In this document: positions 18,061 through 27,800 of the stretch, in pieces | Layout of the letters: each line of letters starts with the position of its first letter | Position numbering within the stretch: position 1 is the stretch's first letter | Source: Roseimarinus sp035271585 | GTDB taxonomy: Bacteria > Bacteroidota > Bacteroidia > Bacteroidales > Prolixibacteraceae | Reading direction: 5' to 3' | Assembly: GCA_035271585.1 (NCBI GenBank) | Contig: DATERL010000150.1 | Location: forward strand, 1 to 64,000 | DNA length: 64,000 nucleotides | Translations under genes and position numbers: made by a program | The notes under the pieces: model-generated | What the model was told of the DNA's origin: nothing | The model's database searches: none | The model's input: only the letters and a program-made list of their open reading frames with translations

Positions 18061-20831
18061 TGAAACACATTAAAATGAATATTTTTAAAAAAGTAGCATT
18101 AGCTATTGTTTTTTGTACACTTTTTCTAAATGGCTTTTCTCAAATTGGCTTTTTAAAAACCCAGGGAACAAGCATTGTCAATGCCAATGGTGAAAACGTG
18201 ATATTAAGAGGCGCAGGTTTGGGTGGCTGGATGCTACAAGAAGGCTACATGATGCAAACAGGCGGTTTTGCAGGCACTCAATACCAACTCAAAAATAAAA
18301 TTTCGGAACTAATTGGTGTCGAAGGAATGGAAGAATTTTACGATGCTTGGTTAACCAATTACTGCACAAAAGCCGATGTCGATTCAATCGCAAGCTGGGG
18401 TTTTAACTCCATCAGGTTACCCATGCACTATAATTTATTCACCTTACCTATTGAAGACGAACCGGTTAAAGGAAAAGACACCTGGCTAAATCGAGGTTTC
18501 GAAATGGTCGACAATCTACTAAGCTGGTGTGCCGAAAACGAAATTTATCTTATTCTCGATTTACATGCAGCTCCCGGCGGCCAAGGAAAAAACGCCGATA
18601 TTTCGGATTACAATCCCAATAAACCTTCGCTATGGGAAAGTGATGAAAATAAGCGCAAAACCATTGCCCTTTGGAAAAACTTAGCCGAACGCTATGCCAA
18701 CGAACCTTGGATTGGTGGCTACGATCTAATTAACGAACCCAACTGGGATTTCGAAAACTCGGGTAACCAAAATGGATGCAATTGTAACCAAAACAAACCA
18801 TTATGGGATTTATACCAACAAACCATTACTGCAATCAGAACCGTTGACCCCAACCATATTATTATAGTTGAAGGCAACTGCTGGGGAAACAATTACAATG
18901 GTTTACCTAAATTGAAAAATTGGGACAACAACCTGGTGGTGAGCTTCCATAAATACTGGAATCACAACAACCAAGCATCAATCGGTGGCATGATAAATCA
19001 ACGGAATTCGCAAAATGTGCCCTTTTGGTTGGGCGAATCGGGCGAAAACTCCAACACTTGGTTTGCCAATGCCATCAACCTGGTTGAGCGCAATAATATT
19101 GGATGGGCCTGGTGGCCTTATAAAAAAATTGATTCAACTTCGGGCAACCTTTCCGCAACAAAAACCCAAGGCTACCAAAAGCTACTCAATTACTGGGGAA
19201 GTGGCGGTACTAAACCCTCTGAAGTACAAGCCAAACAATGGCTTTTAGAACAAGCCGAAATGCTGAAAATAGAGAATTGCACCATCAATTATGACGTAAA
19301 CGATGCCATGTTTAGGCAAGCGCAAGGCGATAAAAAAGCGCTTCCTTTTAAAAATCACACTGTTCCGGGTACTATTTTCGCAAGCGATTACGACCTGGGC
19401 GCCAACGGATTTGCCTATTATGACACCGATACAGCCGACTATCATGTTTCAACCGATGAATATATAGCATGGAATCAGGGCTATGCCTATAGAAACGACG
19501 GGGTGGATATTGAAAACTGCAAGGATGAAACTACCAACGGCTACAATGTGGGTTGGACCGAAAAAGGCGAATGGATGATTTATACCATCAACGTTGATTC
19601 GACCGCTAGCTATACCTTCGATTTCCGATATGCGGCCAATGGCGCTGGTGGAAAATTTCACCTACAATGCAACGAATTTCCTGTTTCCAAAGTTCATTCC
19701 TTACCATCGACTGGAGGTTGGGCCAACTGGAATACTTACACCATCGACCAGCTTGTGCTCGAAAAAGGCACTCACCAGTTGAAGCTCTTTATCGATAATG
19801 CCGGGTTCAATATAAATTATTTAAAACTCCATTCACCAGTTTCAAAAAGCCAAATAAATCCCGAGTTTATAAACCTGAGAACCGATAAAACAGGCAACTT
19901 CATTCAAGTGATTGGCAATATTGGTTTTGATCAAACCAACCAACTTTCGGTTTCCGATTTTGAAGTAAAAGTGAATAATGTTAATTCCGAAATTAAAACC
20001 CTTAACTACGATTCTAATAACGAAAATGCTATTCTTATTGAACTTTCAAATGAAGTAATCAATGCCGACAAAGTGAACCTTTCGTTAATCAACAAACAGC
20101 TTTTATCGGTTTATGGAAACTATTTTCCACATTTTACCGATAGCCCGGTACAAAATAACGCACCAGTTTGGGTGGTGCTTCCGGCCAAAATCGAAGCCGA
20201 AAATTTCACATTTAATAATGGTTTCGAGATTGAAGTTTGCACCGATAAGGGCGAAGGCCATAATCTGTCGTACGCAGCTCCTAAAAAATATGCCGACTAT
20301 CAAATATATGTGAACGAAGCGGGCAACTACCCCATTCAGTATAGGTTGGCAAGTCAAAATTCGGGCTCTTTCGAAACACAGTTAATTCACAATAACGAAC
20401 AAACTACCTTACACTCAGTAAGCGCCTCAACGGGTGGATGGCAAAGTTGGCAAACCATAAGCCGCAATGCCAGTTTACCTGAAGGAAAATCGACATTGAG
20501 AATTTTTGTTCTTCAAGGCGAATTCAACCTTAACTGGTTCCAATTTGACCAAAAAACTGCGATAAGCAACACGTTGCTTTCGAAAGAAAACTTTTCGATA
20601 AGTCAAATCAACAACAATAAAGAATTACTCATTATCAGCAGGGGCAAGCAACAGGAATCCTACCAAATAAAATGTTTTGATATTATTGGCAATCAGGTAT
20701 TTATCGAAAATATTGACTTCAATTTTCAAACAAGTGTAAAGCTTAAAAACACGCCAAAAAACCAAGGGTTACACATAATTGTAATAACGAACAACAACAT
20801 AAGTGAAATTCATAAAATTCAGGTTTTTTAA
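18060..20831 (+). CDS. GH5 beta-glucanase with two CBM6-like domains and T9SS sorting domain
   Basis: A 923-residue paralogue of the upstream GH5. Sec signal peptide without lipobox (FLNGFSQIG), GH5 barrel about 33-400 with acid/base E226 (LINEPNW) and nucleophile E326 (WLGESGE), CBM6 about 440-590 (ASDYDLGANGFAYYDTD), an Ig-like linker domain about 600-695, a second CBM6-like domain about 705-835 (KIEAENFTF, WQSWQTI) and a C-terminal T9SS type A-like sorting domain about 850-923. It is therefore secreted or surface-attached, while its twin is a lipoprotein. The ATG at 18075 is an alternative start. It closes the operon, followed by a clear terminator. Confidence 0.93.
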   Translation: MKHIKMNIFKKVALAIVFCTLFLNGFSQIGFLKTQGTSIVNANGENVILRGAGLGGWMLQEGYMMQTGGFAGTQYQLKNKISELIGVEGMEEFYDAWLTNYCTKADVDSIASWGFNSIRLPMHYNLFTLPIEDEPVKGKDTWLNRGFEMVDNLLSWCAENEIYLILDLHAAPGGQGKNADISDYNPNKPSLWESDENKRKTIALWKNLAERYANEPWIGGYDLINEPNWDFENSGNQNGCNCNQNKPLWDLYQQTITAIRTVDPNHIIIVEGNCWGNNYNGLPKLKNWDNNLVVSFHKYWNHNNQASIGGMINQRNSQNVPFWLGESGENSNTWFANAINLVERNNIGWAWWPYKKIDSTSGNLSATKTQGYQKLLNYWGSGGTKPSEVQAKQWLLEQAEMLKIENCTINYDVNDAMFRQAQGDKKALPFKNHTVPGTIFASDYDLGANGFAYYDTDTADYHVSTDEYIAWNQGYAYRNDGVDIENCKDETTNGYNVGWTEKGEWMIYTINVDSTASYTFDFRYAANGAGGKFHLQCNEFPVSKVHSLPSTGGWANWNTYTIDQLVLEKGTHQLKLFIDNAGFNINYLKLHSPVSKSQINPEFINLRTDKTGNFIQVIGNIGFDQTNQLSVSDFEVKVNNVNSEIKTLNYDSNNENAILIELSNEVINADKVNLSLINKQLLSVYGNYFPHFTDSPVQNNAPVWVVLPAKIEAENFTFNNGFEIEVCTDKGEGHNLSYAAPKKYADYQIYVNEAGNYPIQYRLASQNSGSFETQLIHNNEQTTLHSVSASTGGWQSWQTISRNASLPEGKSTLRIFVLQGEFNLNWFQFDQKTAISNTLLSKENFSISQINNNKELLIISRGKQQESYQIKCFDIIGNQVFIENIDFNFQTSVKLKNTPKNQGLHIIVITNNNISEIHKIQVF

Positions 20832-20905
20832 GATGATGAGCATTTTTTGAGAGGGAAATCAGATTTAGTAGCGATCATTTTAGAATGAATGATTATTTGT
20901 TTTAG

Positions 20906-20940
20906 AAGCCATTCTTTTCATTAAGAATGGCTTTTTCTTT
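20906..20940 (+). terminator. Intrinsic terminator of the beta-glucan locus
   Basis: Perfect 11-base arms (AAGCCATTCTT and AAGAATGGCTT) with a 6-base loop, followed by TTTCTTT. A textbook terminator 75 bases after the second GH5 gene. Confidence 0.85.
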
Positions 20941-21004
20941 CATTACAATCAATAATTTAACCTGAAAATAATAGCCCGTAATTCAAATGAATTATTTTTG
21001 CAGC

Positions 21005-22018
21005 ATGTTTTCTGAAATCAATATCAAAGAAGTATTTAATTCATCCCTATCAATAATCGATGTTCGTTCGCCCGGAGAGTTCGAAAAAGGGCACATTCCG
21101 AATGCAGTAAATATCCCATTATTTACCAACGACGAACGTGCACACGTTGGTACTGTGTACAAACAACAATCGAAAGAAAAGGCCATTGAATTGGGGTACA
21201 AATACGTAACGCCAAAACTACAACAATACATCAACGAAGCACTGAAAGTAGCACCTCACCAAAAAGTTATTGTGCATTGCTGGCGAGGTGGCATGCGCAG
21301 CCAATCGTTTGCTCAACACCTTTCCGAAAATGGGTTTAACGATGTGAAAGTTATTTCGGGCGGCTACAAAGCCTATCGCAATTATGTGCTTGACACCTTC
21401 GATTTGCCCGCTAATTTATGTGTTTTGGGTGGTTATACCGGAAGCGGAAAAACTTACATTCTTAAAGAATTCCAACAAAAAGGCGAGCAAGTAATTGACC
21501 TCGAAGGGCTAGCACACCACAAAGGATCGGCATTTGGTGGAATAGAGCAAGGCGAGCAACCCACTGTTGAGCAATTCGAGAATAACCTGCATGAACAATG
21601 GCTAAAACTCGATTTACAAAAACGTATTTGGCTCGAAGACGAAAGCCATTGTATTGGAGGAGTAAATATTCCCATGCCTTTATTCACCCAAATACGAAAT
21701 GCTCCTTTATTATTTATTGAAATACCAAAAGAAGAAAGGGCAAAACACTTGGTGGTTGAATATGCCCGCTGCAATAAAACCAAACTGGCCGAATCGATTC
21801 ATCGAATTGCCAAACGCATGGGTTATCAAAACGAAAAAATGGCCGTTGAACTGCTCGAGCAAGATAAGTTTTTCGAAGTGGCCTTACTCTCACTTAATTA
21901 TTACGATAAAGGATACATCAAAGGCCTTCAAAAGCGAGATGAAAATACAGTCACAACCCTACAATTGGACAGTGTGGATCATGCGAAAAATGCCAACAAA
22001 ATTTTAAAATATTGCTAA
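21005..22018 (+). CDS. mnmH: tRNA 2-selenouridine synthase
   Basis: Also called SelU or YbbB. It replaces sulfur by selenium at the wobble 2-thiouridine of Lys, Glu and Gln tRNAs, using selenophosphate and a geranylated intermediate. N-terminal rhodanese domain with active-site Cys92 (HCWRGGMRS) and C-terminal P-loop domain (GGYTGSGKT). The ATG at 21005 (MFSEINIKEVF) places the IIDVR strand about where it lies in the enterobacterial enzyme; the ATG at 20987 adds six residues. The next gene, selD, makes its selenium donor and follows after 5 bases: a two-gene tRNA-selenation unit. Confidence 0.95.
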   Translation: MFSEINIKEVFNSSLSIIDVRSPGEFEKGHIPNAVNIPLFTNDERAHVGTVYKQQSKEKAIELGYKYVTPKLQQYINEALKVAPHQKVIVHCWRGGMRSQSFAQHLSENGFNDVKVISGGYKAYRNYVLDTFDLPANLCVLGGYTGSGKTYILKEFQQKGEQVIDLEGLAHHKGSAFGGIEQGEQPTVEQFENNLHEQWLKLDLQKRIWLEDESHCIGGVNIPMPLFTQIRNAPLLFIEIPKEERAKHLVVEYARCNKTKLAESIHRIAKRMGYQNEKMAVELLEQDKFFEVALLSLNYYDKGYIKGLQKRDENTVTTLQLDSVDHAKNANKILKYC

Positions 22019-22023
22019 ATAAG

Positions 22024-23058
22024 ATGGAAAAAATAAAACTCACAAAATATAGTCATGGAGCAGGTTGTGGCTGCAAAATATCGCCCAAAGTGCTCACTAC
22101 CATTCTAAAAACTAACATCGACCAGCATTTCGACGCCAAGCTATTGGTAGGAAACGATAGCCGCGACGATGCAGCTGTTTACGATTTGGGCAACGGAACA
22201 GCCGTAATCAGCACAACCGATTTTTTTATGCCCATTGTCGACGATCCTTTCATGTTTGGCAAAATTGCTGCCGCCAACGCCATCAGCGATGTATATGCGA
22301 TGGGCGGAAGACCTTTAATGGCCATTGCCATATTGGGCTGGCCGGTTAATACGCTGCCTGTTGAAATTGCGCAACAAGTAATGGAAGGTGGACGCCAAAC
22401 CTGCAAAGAAGCTGGCATTATTCTGGCGGGCGGTCACAGTATCGACAGCCCCGAACCCATTTTTGGATTGGCCGTAACCGGACAGGTTGACCTGCATAAA
22501 ATTAAAAGAAACGATACCGCTACTGTGGGTTGTAAATTGTTGCTGACAAAACCACTGGGCGTAGGCATTTTTTCGACCGCTCAAAAACAAGGTAAGCTTT
22601 TACCCGAACACGAAGATATTGCCCCCAACTCCATGGCCAAGCTGAATTCAATTGGCGCAGATCTGGCCGAAATTGAAGCCATTAAAGCCATGACCGATGT
22701 TACTGGTTTTGGACTTTTGGGCCACTTAAGCGAAATGTGCGAAGGCAGTAATTTATCAGCAACAATCAATTACCAAAACATTCCAAGGCTCCCCGATGTT
22801 GATTATTACATTGCACAAAATTGCATTCCGGGAGGCACATACCGAAATTGGGAAAGTTACGGCCACGCCATTCAGCTCGAGAATGAAAAGCTGAAAGCCA
22901 TTTTGTGTGATCCGCAAACCAGTGGAGGGCTTTTAATTGCAGTTGAAGAATCGGGAATTGACACGGTATTGGAACTGTTGAATAAAAATGGCATAACAAC
23001 CAGTATTTTTGGGACATTAGTCCCTCAAAACAAGCACTTGATAAGCGTTATAGAATAG
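22024..23058 (+). CDS. selD: Selenide, water dikinase
   Basis: Makes selenophosphate from selenide and ATP. The N-terminal catalytic motif HGAGCGCKISP is intact; Cys15 is equivalent to Cys17 and Lys18 to Lys20 of the E. coli enzyme. The codon is TGT, so this is a cysteine and not a selenocysteine form. AIRS-like N- and C-domains are complete at 344 residues. The frame opens at 22012, overlapping mnmH, but the ATG at 22024 (MEKIKLTKYSHGAG) matches the family start. Coupled to mnmH; no selA, selB or selC was seen here, so in this window selenium is destined for tRNA. Confidence 0.96.
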   Translation: MEKIKLTKYSHGAGCGCKISPKVLTTILKTNIDQHFDAKLLVGNDSRDDAAVYDLGNGTAVISTTDFFMPIVDDPFMFGKIAAANAISDVYAMGGRPLMAIAILGWPVNTLPVEIAQQVMEGGRQTCKEAGIILAGGHSIDSPEPIFGLAVTGQVDLHKIKRNDTATVGCKLLLTKPLGVGIFSTAQKQGKLLPEHEDIAPNSMAKLNSIGADLAEIEAIKAMTDVTGFGLLGHLSEMCEGSNLSATINYQNIPRLPDVDYYIAQNCIPGGTYRNWESYGHAIQLENEKLKAILCDPQTSGGLLIAVEESGIDTVLELLNKNGITTSIFGTLVPQNKHLISVIE

Positions 23059-23083
23059 GCTAAAATTCGATACACACATAAAA

Positions 23084-24301
23084 ATGATATTTCTTTTTAC
23101 TTTTATTTTATTACTGTCTATAAGTGAAGTATATAGCTTCAAAGGCTATCAAAAATCGCTTTCGATAGCTAGGCATAAGCTCTTCATTTCATTCGCAATT
23201 ATTAATTTTCTGTTTATTGCTGGACTTGCCTTAATAGCTTACAAACAATGGAATAACCACACTAATTCAAGTGTGACTTCGAACCTATTAACCGGCATTC
23301 TATTTGCAATTTTTCTGTTTTTTTTGGTTTCAACAATTCTGTTTTTTGTTGAAGATGTTTTCAGGTTTTTAAAATGGCTTTTTCTATTCATCACTAAAAA
23401 AAACCAATTGGGCTATCCAAAACGGACTAAACCGCTTGGCTTGTCGGCAGCAATTTGGGGACTGTTGATGTTTATGCTTGTTGTATATGGAATGCTTTTC
23501 GGTTTTACACATTACAAGGTTCATCATGTTGATTTTGTGCATATTGATGTTCCGGAGAGCTTTAATGGTTTCAAAATCGCCCAAATCTCAGATATTCACT
23601 TGGGCACATTTGGTAACAAAAAACAAGTCGAAAAAGGCTTAAACAAATTGATGGATCAAAAGCCCGACATGATTGTCTTTACTGGCGATATGGTCAACAA
23701 CTATTCGTCGGAAGCATTAGACTATATCGATCTTTTCAAAAAACTGGAAGCCCCATTTGGGAAATATGCAATAATGGGCAACCACGATTATGCCCATTAT
23801 GCTTATAAATTGACCAAAAAAGAACAAAACGAAGACACTCAAAAGTTAAGACAAGTTATTGAGCAAATGGGATTTACCATACTGAGTAATTCCAACGAAA
23901 TAATTTTTCGCAATGCCGACTCGATTATTTTAGCAGGTGTCGAAAACTGGGGCAATGCACCTTTCCCGCAATATGGCGAACTCGAAACAGCGTTAAACAA
24001 TATCGATAGTGCCAGTTTTGTGCTGTTACTATCGCACGACCCATCGCACTGGTCTCAAAAAGTGCTTAGTTTTAAGCTGCCCATTGCGCTAACACTGAGC
24101 GGACACACGCATGGAATGCAGTTTGGATTCGAGCTGGGCAATAAAAAGTGGAGCCCTGTTCAATACATATATCCCAACTGGGCAGGCATGTACCAAAGGG
24201 GCAAGCAACACTTATATGTTAATCGCGGCTTTGGATGCATTGGATTTCCGGGCAGGGTGGGTATTCGTCCCGAAATTACACTCATCGAATTAAAAAAATA
24301 A
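23084..24301 (+). CDS. Membrane-bound metallophosphoesterase
   Basis: A 405-residue protein with hydrophobic spans near residues 1-20, 28-50, 65-90 and 120-145, then a calcineurin-like phosphoesterase domain. All metal-binding blocks are present: SDIHLG (near 170), GDMVNN (near 204), MGNHDYAH (near 231), SHDPS (near 312) and SGHTHGMQFG (near 340). This resembles the YkoE/YaeI-type membrane phosphoesterases acting on phospholipid or nucleotide-like substrates; the actual substrate is unknown. It starts 25 bases after selD in the same direction, so it may be transcribed with mnmH-selD, without an evident functional tie. Confidence 0.9.
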   Translation: MIFLFTFILLLSISEVYSFKGYQKSLSIARHKLFISFAIINFLFIAGLALIAYKQWNNHTNSSVTSNLLTGILFAIFLFFLVSTILFFVEDVFRFLKWLFLFITKKNQLGYPKRTKPLGLSAAIWGLLMFMLVVYGMLFGFTHYKVHHVDFVHIDVPESFNGFKIAQISDIHLGTFGNKKQVEKGLNKLMDQKPDMIVFTGDMVNNYSSEALDYIDLFKKLEAPFGKYAIMGNHDYAHYAYKLTKKEQNEDTQKLRQVIEQMGFTILSNSNEIIFRNADSIILAGVENWGNAPFPQYGELETALNNIDSASFVLLLSHDPSHWSQKVLSFKLPIALTLSGHTHGMQFGFELGNKKWSPVQYIYPNWAGMYQRGKQHLYVNRGFGCIGFPGRVGIRPEITLIELKK

Positions 24302-24307
24302 AATAGC

Positions 24308-24331
24308 TAGCCCAAATATTAAATTGGGCTA
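24308..24331. terminator. Weak hairpin between convergent genes
   Basis: Eight-base arms TAGCCCAA and TTGGGCTA around an 8-base loop, followed by AAGCCCTTTTTTA. A plausible terminator for the phosphoesterase gene, weaker than the others here. Confidence 0.5.
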
Positions 24332-24428
24332 AAGCCCTTTTTTATACGAACTTTCAAATTCCACTGGCTATCTCGATGCCTTTTAGGAAGTGGCAATTCG
24401 ATTAAAGCAACTTCTTATTGCTCGTGCT

Positions 24429-25511
24429 TTATTTTTTCAATACTTCAATCAATTTCCTATTGATATACAAAACTTCTCTTCCTATTTTTTGAGATTCCAA
24501 AACACCAATCTTTTCCAGTTCATTTAGATATCGTGAAGCTGCTTTTCTTTCAACTTTCAATTGATCGACTACAAATTCAATTTTTGAATATGGTTGTTCA
24601 AAAAGTAGTTCTACTAATTCTTTTTTATAAATTTTGGGAGCGTCAAATTTAACTTTCTCGATTGTTTCATCAAGCAAGTTTCGAATTATATTTATTTTCT
24701 CAATCGTTTGAATTGAAGTCGTTTCAATAGATTTTAACATGAATAAAATCCATTCTTCCCACTCTCTAAGTTTATTTGTCTGATTTAATAAACGATAATA
24801 ATCGGACTTGTTTTCGATTATGTATGAACTAAGATATAAAATAGGAATATCAATTAAATCATTTAAAATCAGATATAAAATGTTTAAAATTCTTCCTGTT
24901 CTACCATTCCCGTCATAAAATGGGTGAATACTTTCAAATTGGTGATGAAGTACAGCCAGCTTGATTAATGGCGAAATTTCACTTTCGTCTTGATTAAAAT
25001 ATTCAATGAAGTTTGATAATAAATCCAATATCTCCTTTTTATTTTGTGGTGGAGTATAGACAACTTCTCCTGTTGTATCGTTTTTCAAAACAGTGCCTGG
25101 CAAACTTCTTATCCCGGCATTGTTTCCAATTATCTCATGTTGAATTTCAATGATATCATTTACTCGCAAAAAACCCTGTTTTTTAATCAAGTCAAACCCA
25201 TGGAAAATTGCTTTTCGATAATTTACAACCTCCTTCGTTTCGGGCGAACTATTTGATTTGTTAATTGTAAGTGCTTTATAGAGTTCATCCTGTGTCGTAA
25301 TAATGTTTTCGATTTCAGAACTTCCTTTTGCCTCTTGCAATACAATGGCATTTACAAGCATTGATTGGTTGGGAATTGTATTTGCAATTCCTTTCAATTC
25401 AGCTAAAGCAGCAGTTGCTTTACTGGTTTCTCTTAATATTATTAAAGTTTCTATTTTTTCCCTTTGAGGAGGAAGTTTATCTAAAACCCGATAGGGTGCA
25501 TCTTGTCCCAT
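24429..25511 (-). CDS. Fic family protein with N-terminal inhibitory motif and C-terminal winged helix
   Basis: A 360-residue Fic-domain protein that transfers AMP (or a related group) from ATP to target proteins. The catalytic motif HPFYDGNGRTGR begins at His196 and is intact. The N-terminal helix carries S64-SEI-E68-N69, matching the (S/T)xxxE(G/N) inhibitory motif of class II Fic proteins, where the Glu blocks productive ATP binding. The C-terminus (KAASRYLNELEKIGVLESQKIGRE) looks like a winged helix that could bind DNA. It is transcribed against its neighbours and is more AT-rich than they are, a hint of acquisition. No antitoxin gene adjoins it; inhibition is built in. Target unknown. 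Confidence 0.93.
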   Translation of the reverse strand: MGQDAPYRVLDKLPPQREKIETLIILRETSKATAALAELKGIANTIPNQSMLVNAIVLQEAKGSSEIENIITTQDELYKALTINKSNSSPETKEVVNYRKAIFHGFDLIKKQGFLRVNDIIEIQHEIIGNNAGIRSLPGTVLKNDTTGEVVYTPPQNKKEILDLLSNFIEYFNQDESEISPLIKLAVLHHQFESIHPFYDGNGRTGRILNILYLILNDLIDIPILYLSSYIIENKSDYYRLLNQTNKLREWEEWILFMLKSIETTSIQTIEKINIIRNLLDETIEKVKFDAPKIYKKELVELLFEQPYSKIEFVVDQLKVERKAASRYLNELEKIGVLESQKIGREVLYINRKLIEVLKK

Positions 25512-25723
25512 ATTTTTCTAATTTGCACCAAAAATACAAAAAAAGGGACACATATCATTAATGTGCGACTTTTTCTAGCAGTAGCGCTAACTATTCTGTA
25601 TCTGAATTTTCATCCATAGTCGAAACATTTTTTGGCTTTAACCCACATTAGACAAATATCATTGCTATTTTCGTATAAATATTTTAAAAGAATCATTAAT
25701 CTTTAAATGCAGATAGTAATAAA

Positions 25724-27619
25724 ATGAGAAAATGGCGTATTGAAGACTCTTCCGAAATGTATAACATTAATGGTTGGGGAGTTAACTACTTTTCGATTAA
25801 CGATGCCGGACACGTTACTGTGTCACCAAAAAAGGATTGCGCATCGGTCGATCTCAAAGATTTAATTGATGAATTATCGCTAAGGGATGTATCAACACCC
25901 ATGTTGATTCGTTTTCCCGATATTCTCGATAACCAGATTGAAATTATATCGCAATGCTTTAAATCAGCAGCAAAAGAATATGGTTACGAAGCACAAAACC
26001 ACATTATTTATCCCATAAAGGTAAATCAAATTCGTCCGGTGGTTGAAGAAATTGTAAGCCACGGTAAAAAATACAACATTGGCCTCGAAGCCGGTTCAAA
26101 ACCCGAATTACATGCTATTATCGCCATCAATACCGATCCCGATGCCTTAATTGTTTGCAACGGCTACAAAGACGAAGACTATATCGAATTGGCCCTGTTG
26201 GCCCAAAAAATGGGCAAACGCGTTTTCATTGTAGTTGAAAAACTTAACGAGCTAAAACTAATTTTATCAATTAGTAAACGATTAAAAATAAAGCCGAATA
26301 TTGGGATCCGCATCAAGCTGGCCAGTTCGGGCGCTGGAAAATGGGAAAGCTCGGGTGGCGATGTCAGCAAATTTGGCCTCTCGTCGAGCGAGCTGCTGGA
26401 AGCTTGTGACTACTTGCAAAAAAATAAACTCGAAGATTGTTTCAAGTTTATTCACTTTCATATTGGCAGCCAAATTACCAAAATCAGGCGCATTAAAAAT
26501 GCTTTGCGCGAGGCATCGCAGTTTTATGCCGAATTGTGCAAACTTGGCTTCCCCATCGATTTTGTTGATATTGGGGGCGGTTTGGGTGTCGATTACGACG
26601 GGACCCGCTCATCGAACAGCGAAAGCAGCGTAAACTATACCGTACAGGAATATGTGAACGACTCAGTAAGTACCTTTGTGGATGTGAGCGTCAAAAACGG
26701 CCTTAAACACCCGAATATTATTACTGAATCGGGGCGCTCCTTAACTGCACACCATTCGATACTGGTTTTTGAAGTACTCGAAACAGCAACACTGCCCGAG
26801 TGGGACGACGAAAAAGATACCATTAAAGCCGACGACCACGAACTGGCTCAGGAAATGTACAAGATTTATGAAAAGCTGAACCAAACTGGTATGCTCGAGA
26901 GTTGGCACGATGCGCAGCAAATTCGTGAAGAATCGCTCGACCGTTTCAGCCTTAACCTGCTCGATTTAAAAACACGAGCATTGATTGAGCGCTTGTTTTG
27001 GAGTATTGCCCGCGAAGTGTTTAACATGGCTTCCGAAGTGAAGCATATTCCTTACGAACTGAAACAACTGCCTAAAATGTTGGCAGATAAATACTTCTGC
27101 AATTTCTCCTTATTCCAGTCACTGCCCGACTCATGGGCCATTGACCAGATTTTTCCCATTATGCCCCTTCACAGGCTCGATGAAAAACCAACTAAGCATG
27201 GCACCATACAGGATATAACCTGCGATTCGGACGGTAAAATCGACAACTTTATTTCAACTAAAAATGTTTCGTACTATTTGCCTCTTCATAAGCTAAAAAG
27301 TACTGAACCTTATTATATTGGCGTGTTCTTAGTAGGCGCCTACCAGGAAATATTGGGCGATTTACACAACCTGTTTGGCGATACCAACGCAGTACACGTT
27401 TCGGTGTCGGAAAAAGGATACCACATCGATCAAATTATCGATGGAGAAACTGTAGCCGAAGTACTTGACTATGTACAATACAACCCCAAAAAACTTGTCC
27501 GCACGGTTGAAACCTGGGTAACAAGTTCAGTAAAACAAGGAAAAATAACTGCCCAAGAAGGGAAAGAATTTCTTTCGAACTACCGATCGGGCTTATATGG
27601 TTATACTTATTTGGAGTAA
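25724..27619 (+). CDS. speA: Biosynthetic arginine decarboxylase
   Basis: Alanine-racemase-fold PLP enzyme that converts arginine to agmatine for polyamine synthesis. The PLP lysine is K99 in YPIKVNQ; HFHIGSQI and GGGLGVDYDG are the phosphate-binding and barrel motifs, and the C-terminal domain ends near GYTYLE. The length of 631 residues is typical of SpeA. The neighbours do not include agmatine-processing genes. The 212 bases upstream, shared with the divergent Fic gene, should hold both promoters; no clear -7 element was recognised there. Confidence 0.96.
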   Translation: MRKWRIEDSSEMYNINGWGVNYFSINDAGHVTVSPKKDCASVDLKDLIDELSLRDVSTPMLIRFPDILDNQIEIISQCFKSAAKEYGYEAQNHIIYPIKVNQIRPVVEEIVSHGKKYNIGLEAGSKPELHAIIAINTDPDALIVCNGYKDEDYIELALLAQKMGKRVFIVVEKLNELKLILSISKRLKIKPNIGIRIKLASSGAGKWESSGGDVSKFGLSSSELLEACDYLQKNKLEDCFKFIHFHIGSQITKIRRIKNALREASQFYAELCKLGFPIDFVDIGGGLGVDYDGTRSSNSESSVNYTVQEYVNDSVSTFVDVSVKNGLKHPNIITESGRSLTAHHSILVFEVLETATLPEWDDEKDTIKADDHELAQEMYKIYEKLNQTGMLESWHDAQQIREESLDRFSLNLLDLKTRALIERLFWSIAREVFNMASEVKHIPYELKQLPKMLADKYFCNFSLFQSLPDSWAIDQIFPIMPLHRLDEKPTKHGTIQDITCDSDGKIDNFISTKNVSYYLPLHKLKSTEPYYIGVFLVGAYQEILGDLHNLFGDTNAVHVSVSEKGYHIDQIIDGETVAEVLDYVQYNPKKLVRTVETWVTSSVKQGKITAQEGKEFLSNYRSGLYGYTYLE

Positions 27620-27641
27620 AACAAATTACATTAAAATAAGT

Positions 27642-27681
27642 ACAAAAGGCCGATCGCAAAAAAATGTGGTTTGCCTTTTGT
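27642..27681 (+). terminator. Possible terminator hairpin after speA
   Basis: Nine-base arms ACAAAAGGC and GCCTTTTGT around a 22-base loop, 23 bases after the speA stop. The loop is long and no T-run follows, so this is a tentative call. Confidence 0.35.
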
Positions 27682-27800
27682 GTTAATATAGCAATTAAGT
27701 AATTGGAGCTATTTAGTGTCGTAAATGCTAATGTAAGATGAAAGCAATCAGTACCTTTCACCAATAATAAATAGCAAATAAAAACTATATATCACTCACC

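Noticed and set aside
16294..20831. GH5 pair as classical cellulases
   Set aside because: The LGGW opening and the GH16/GH3 company fit beta-1,3-glucan better; no typical cellulose-binding module was recognised.
22024..22080. SelD as a selenocysteine-containing form
   Set aside because: The codon at the catalytic position is TGT, followed by GGC TGC; no in-frame TGA.
24429..25511. Fic as part of a two-gene toxin-antitoxin system
   Set aside because: No small antitoxin gene next to it; the inhibitory motif is inside the protein itself.
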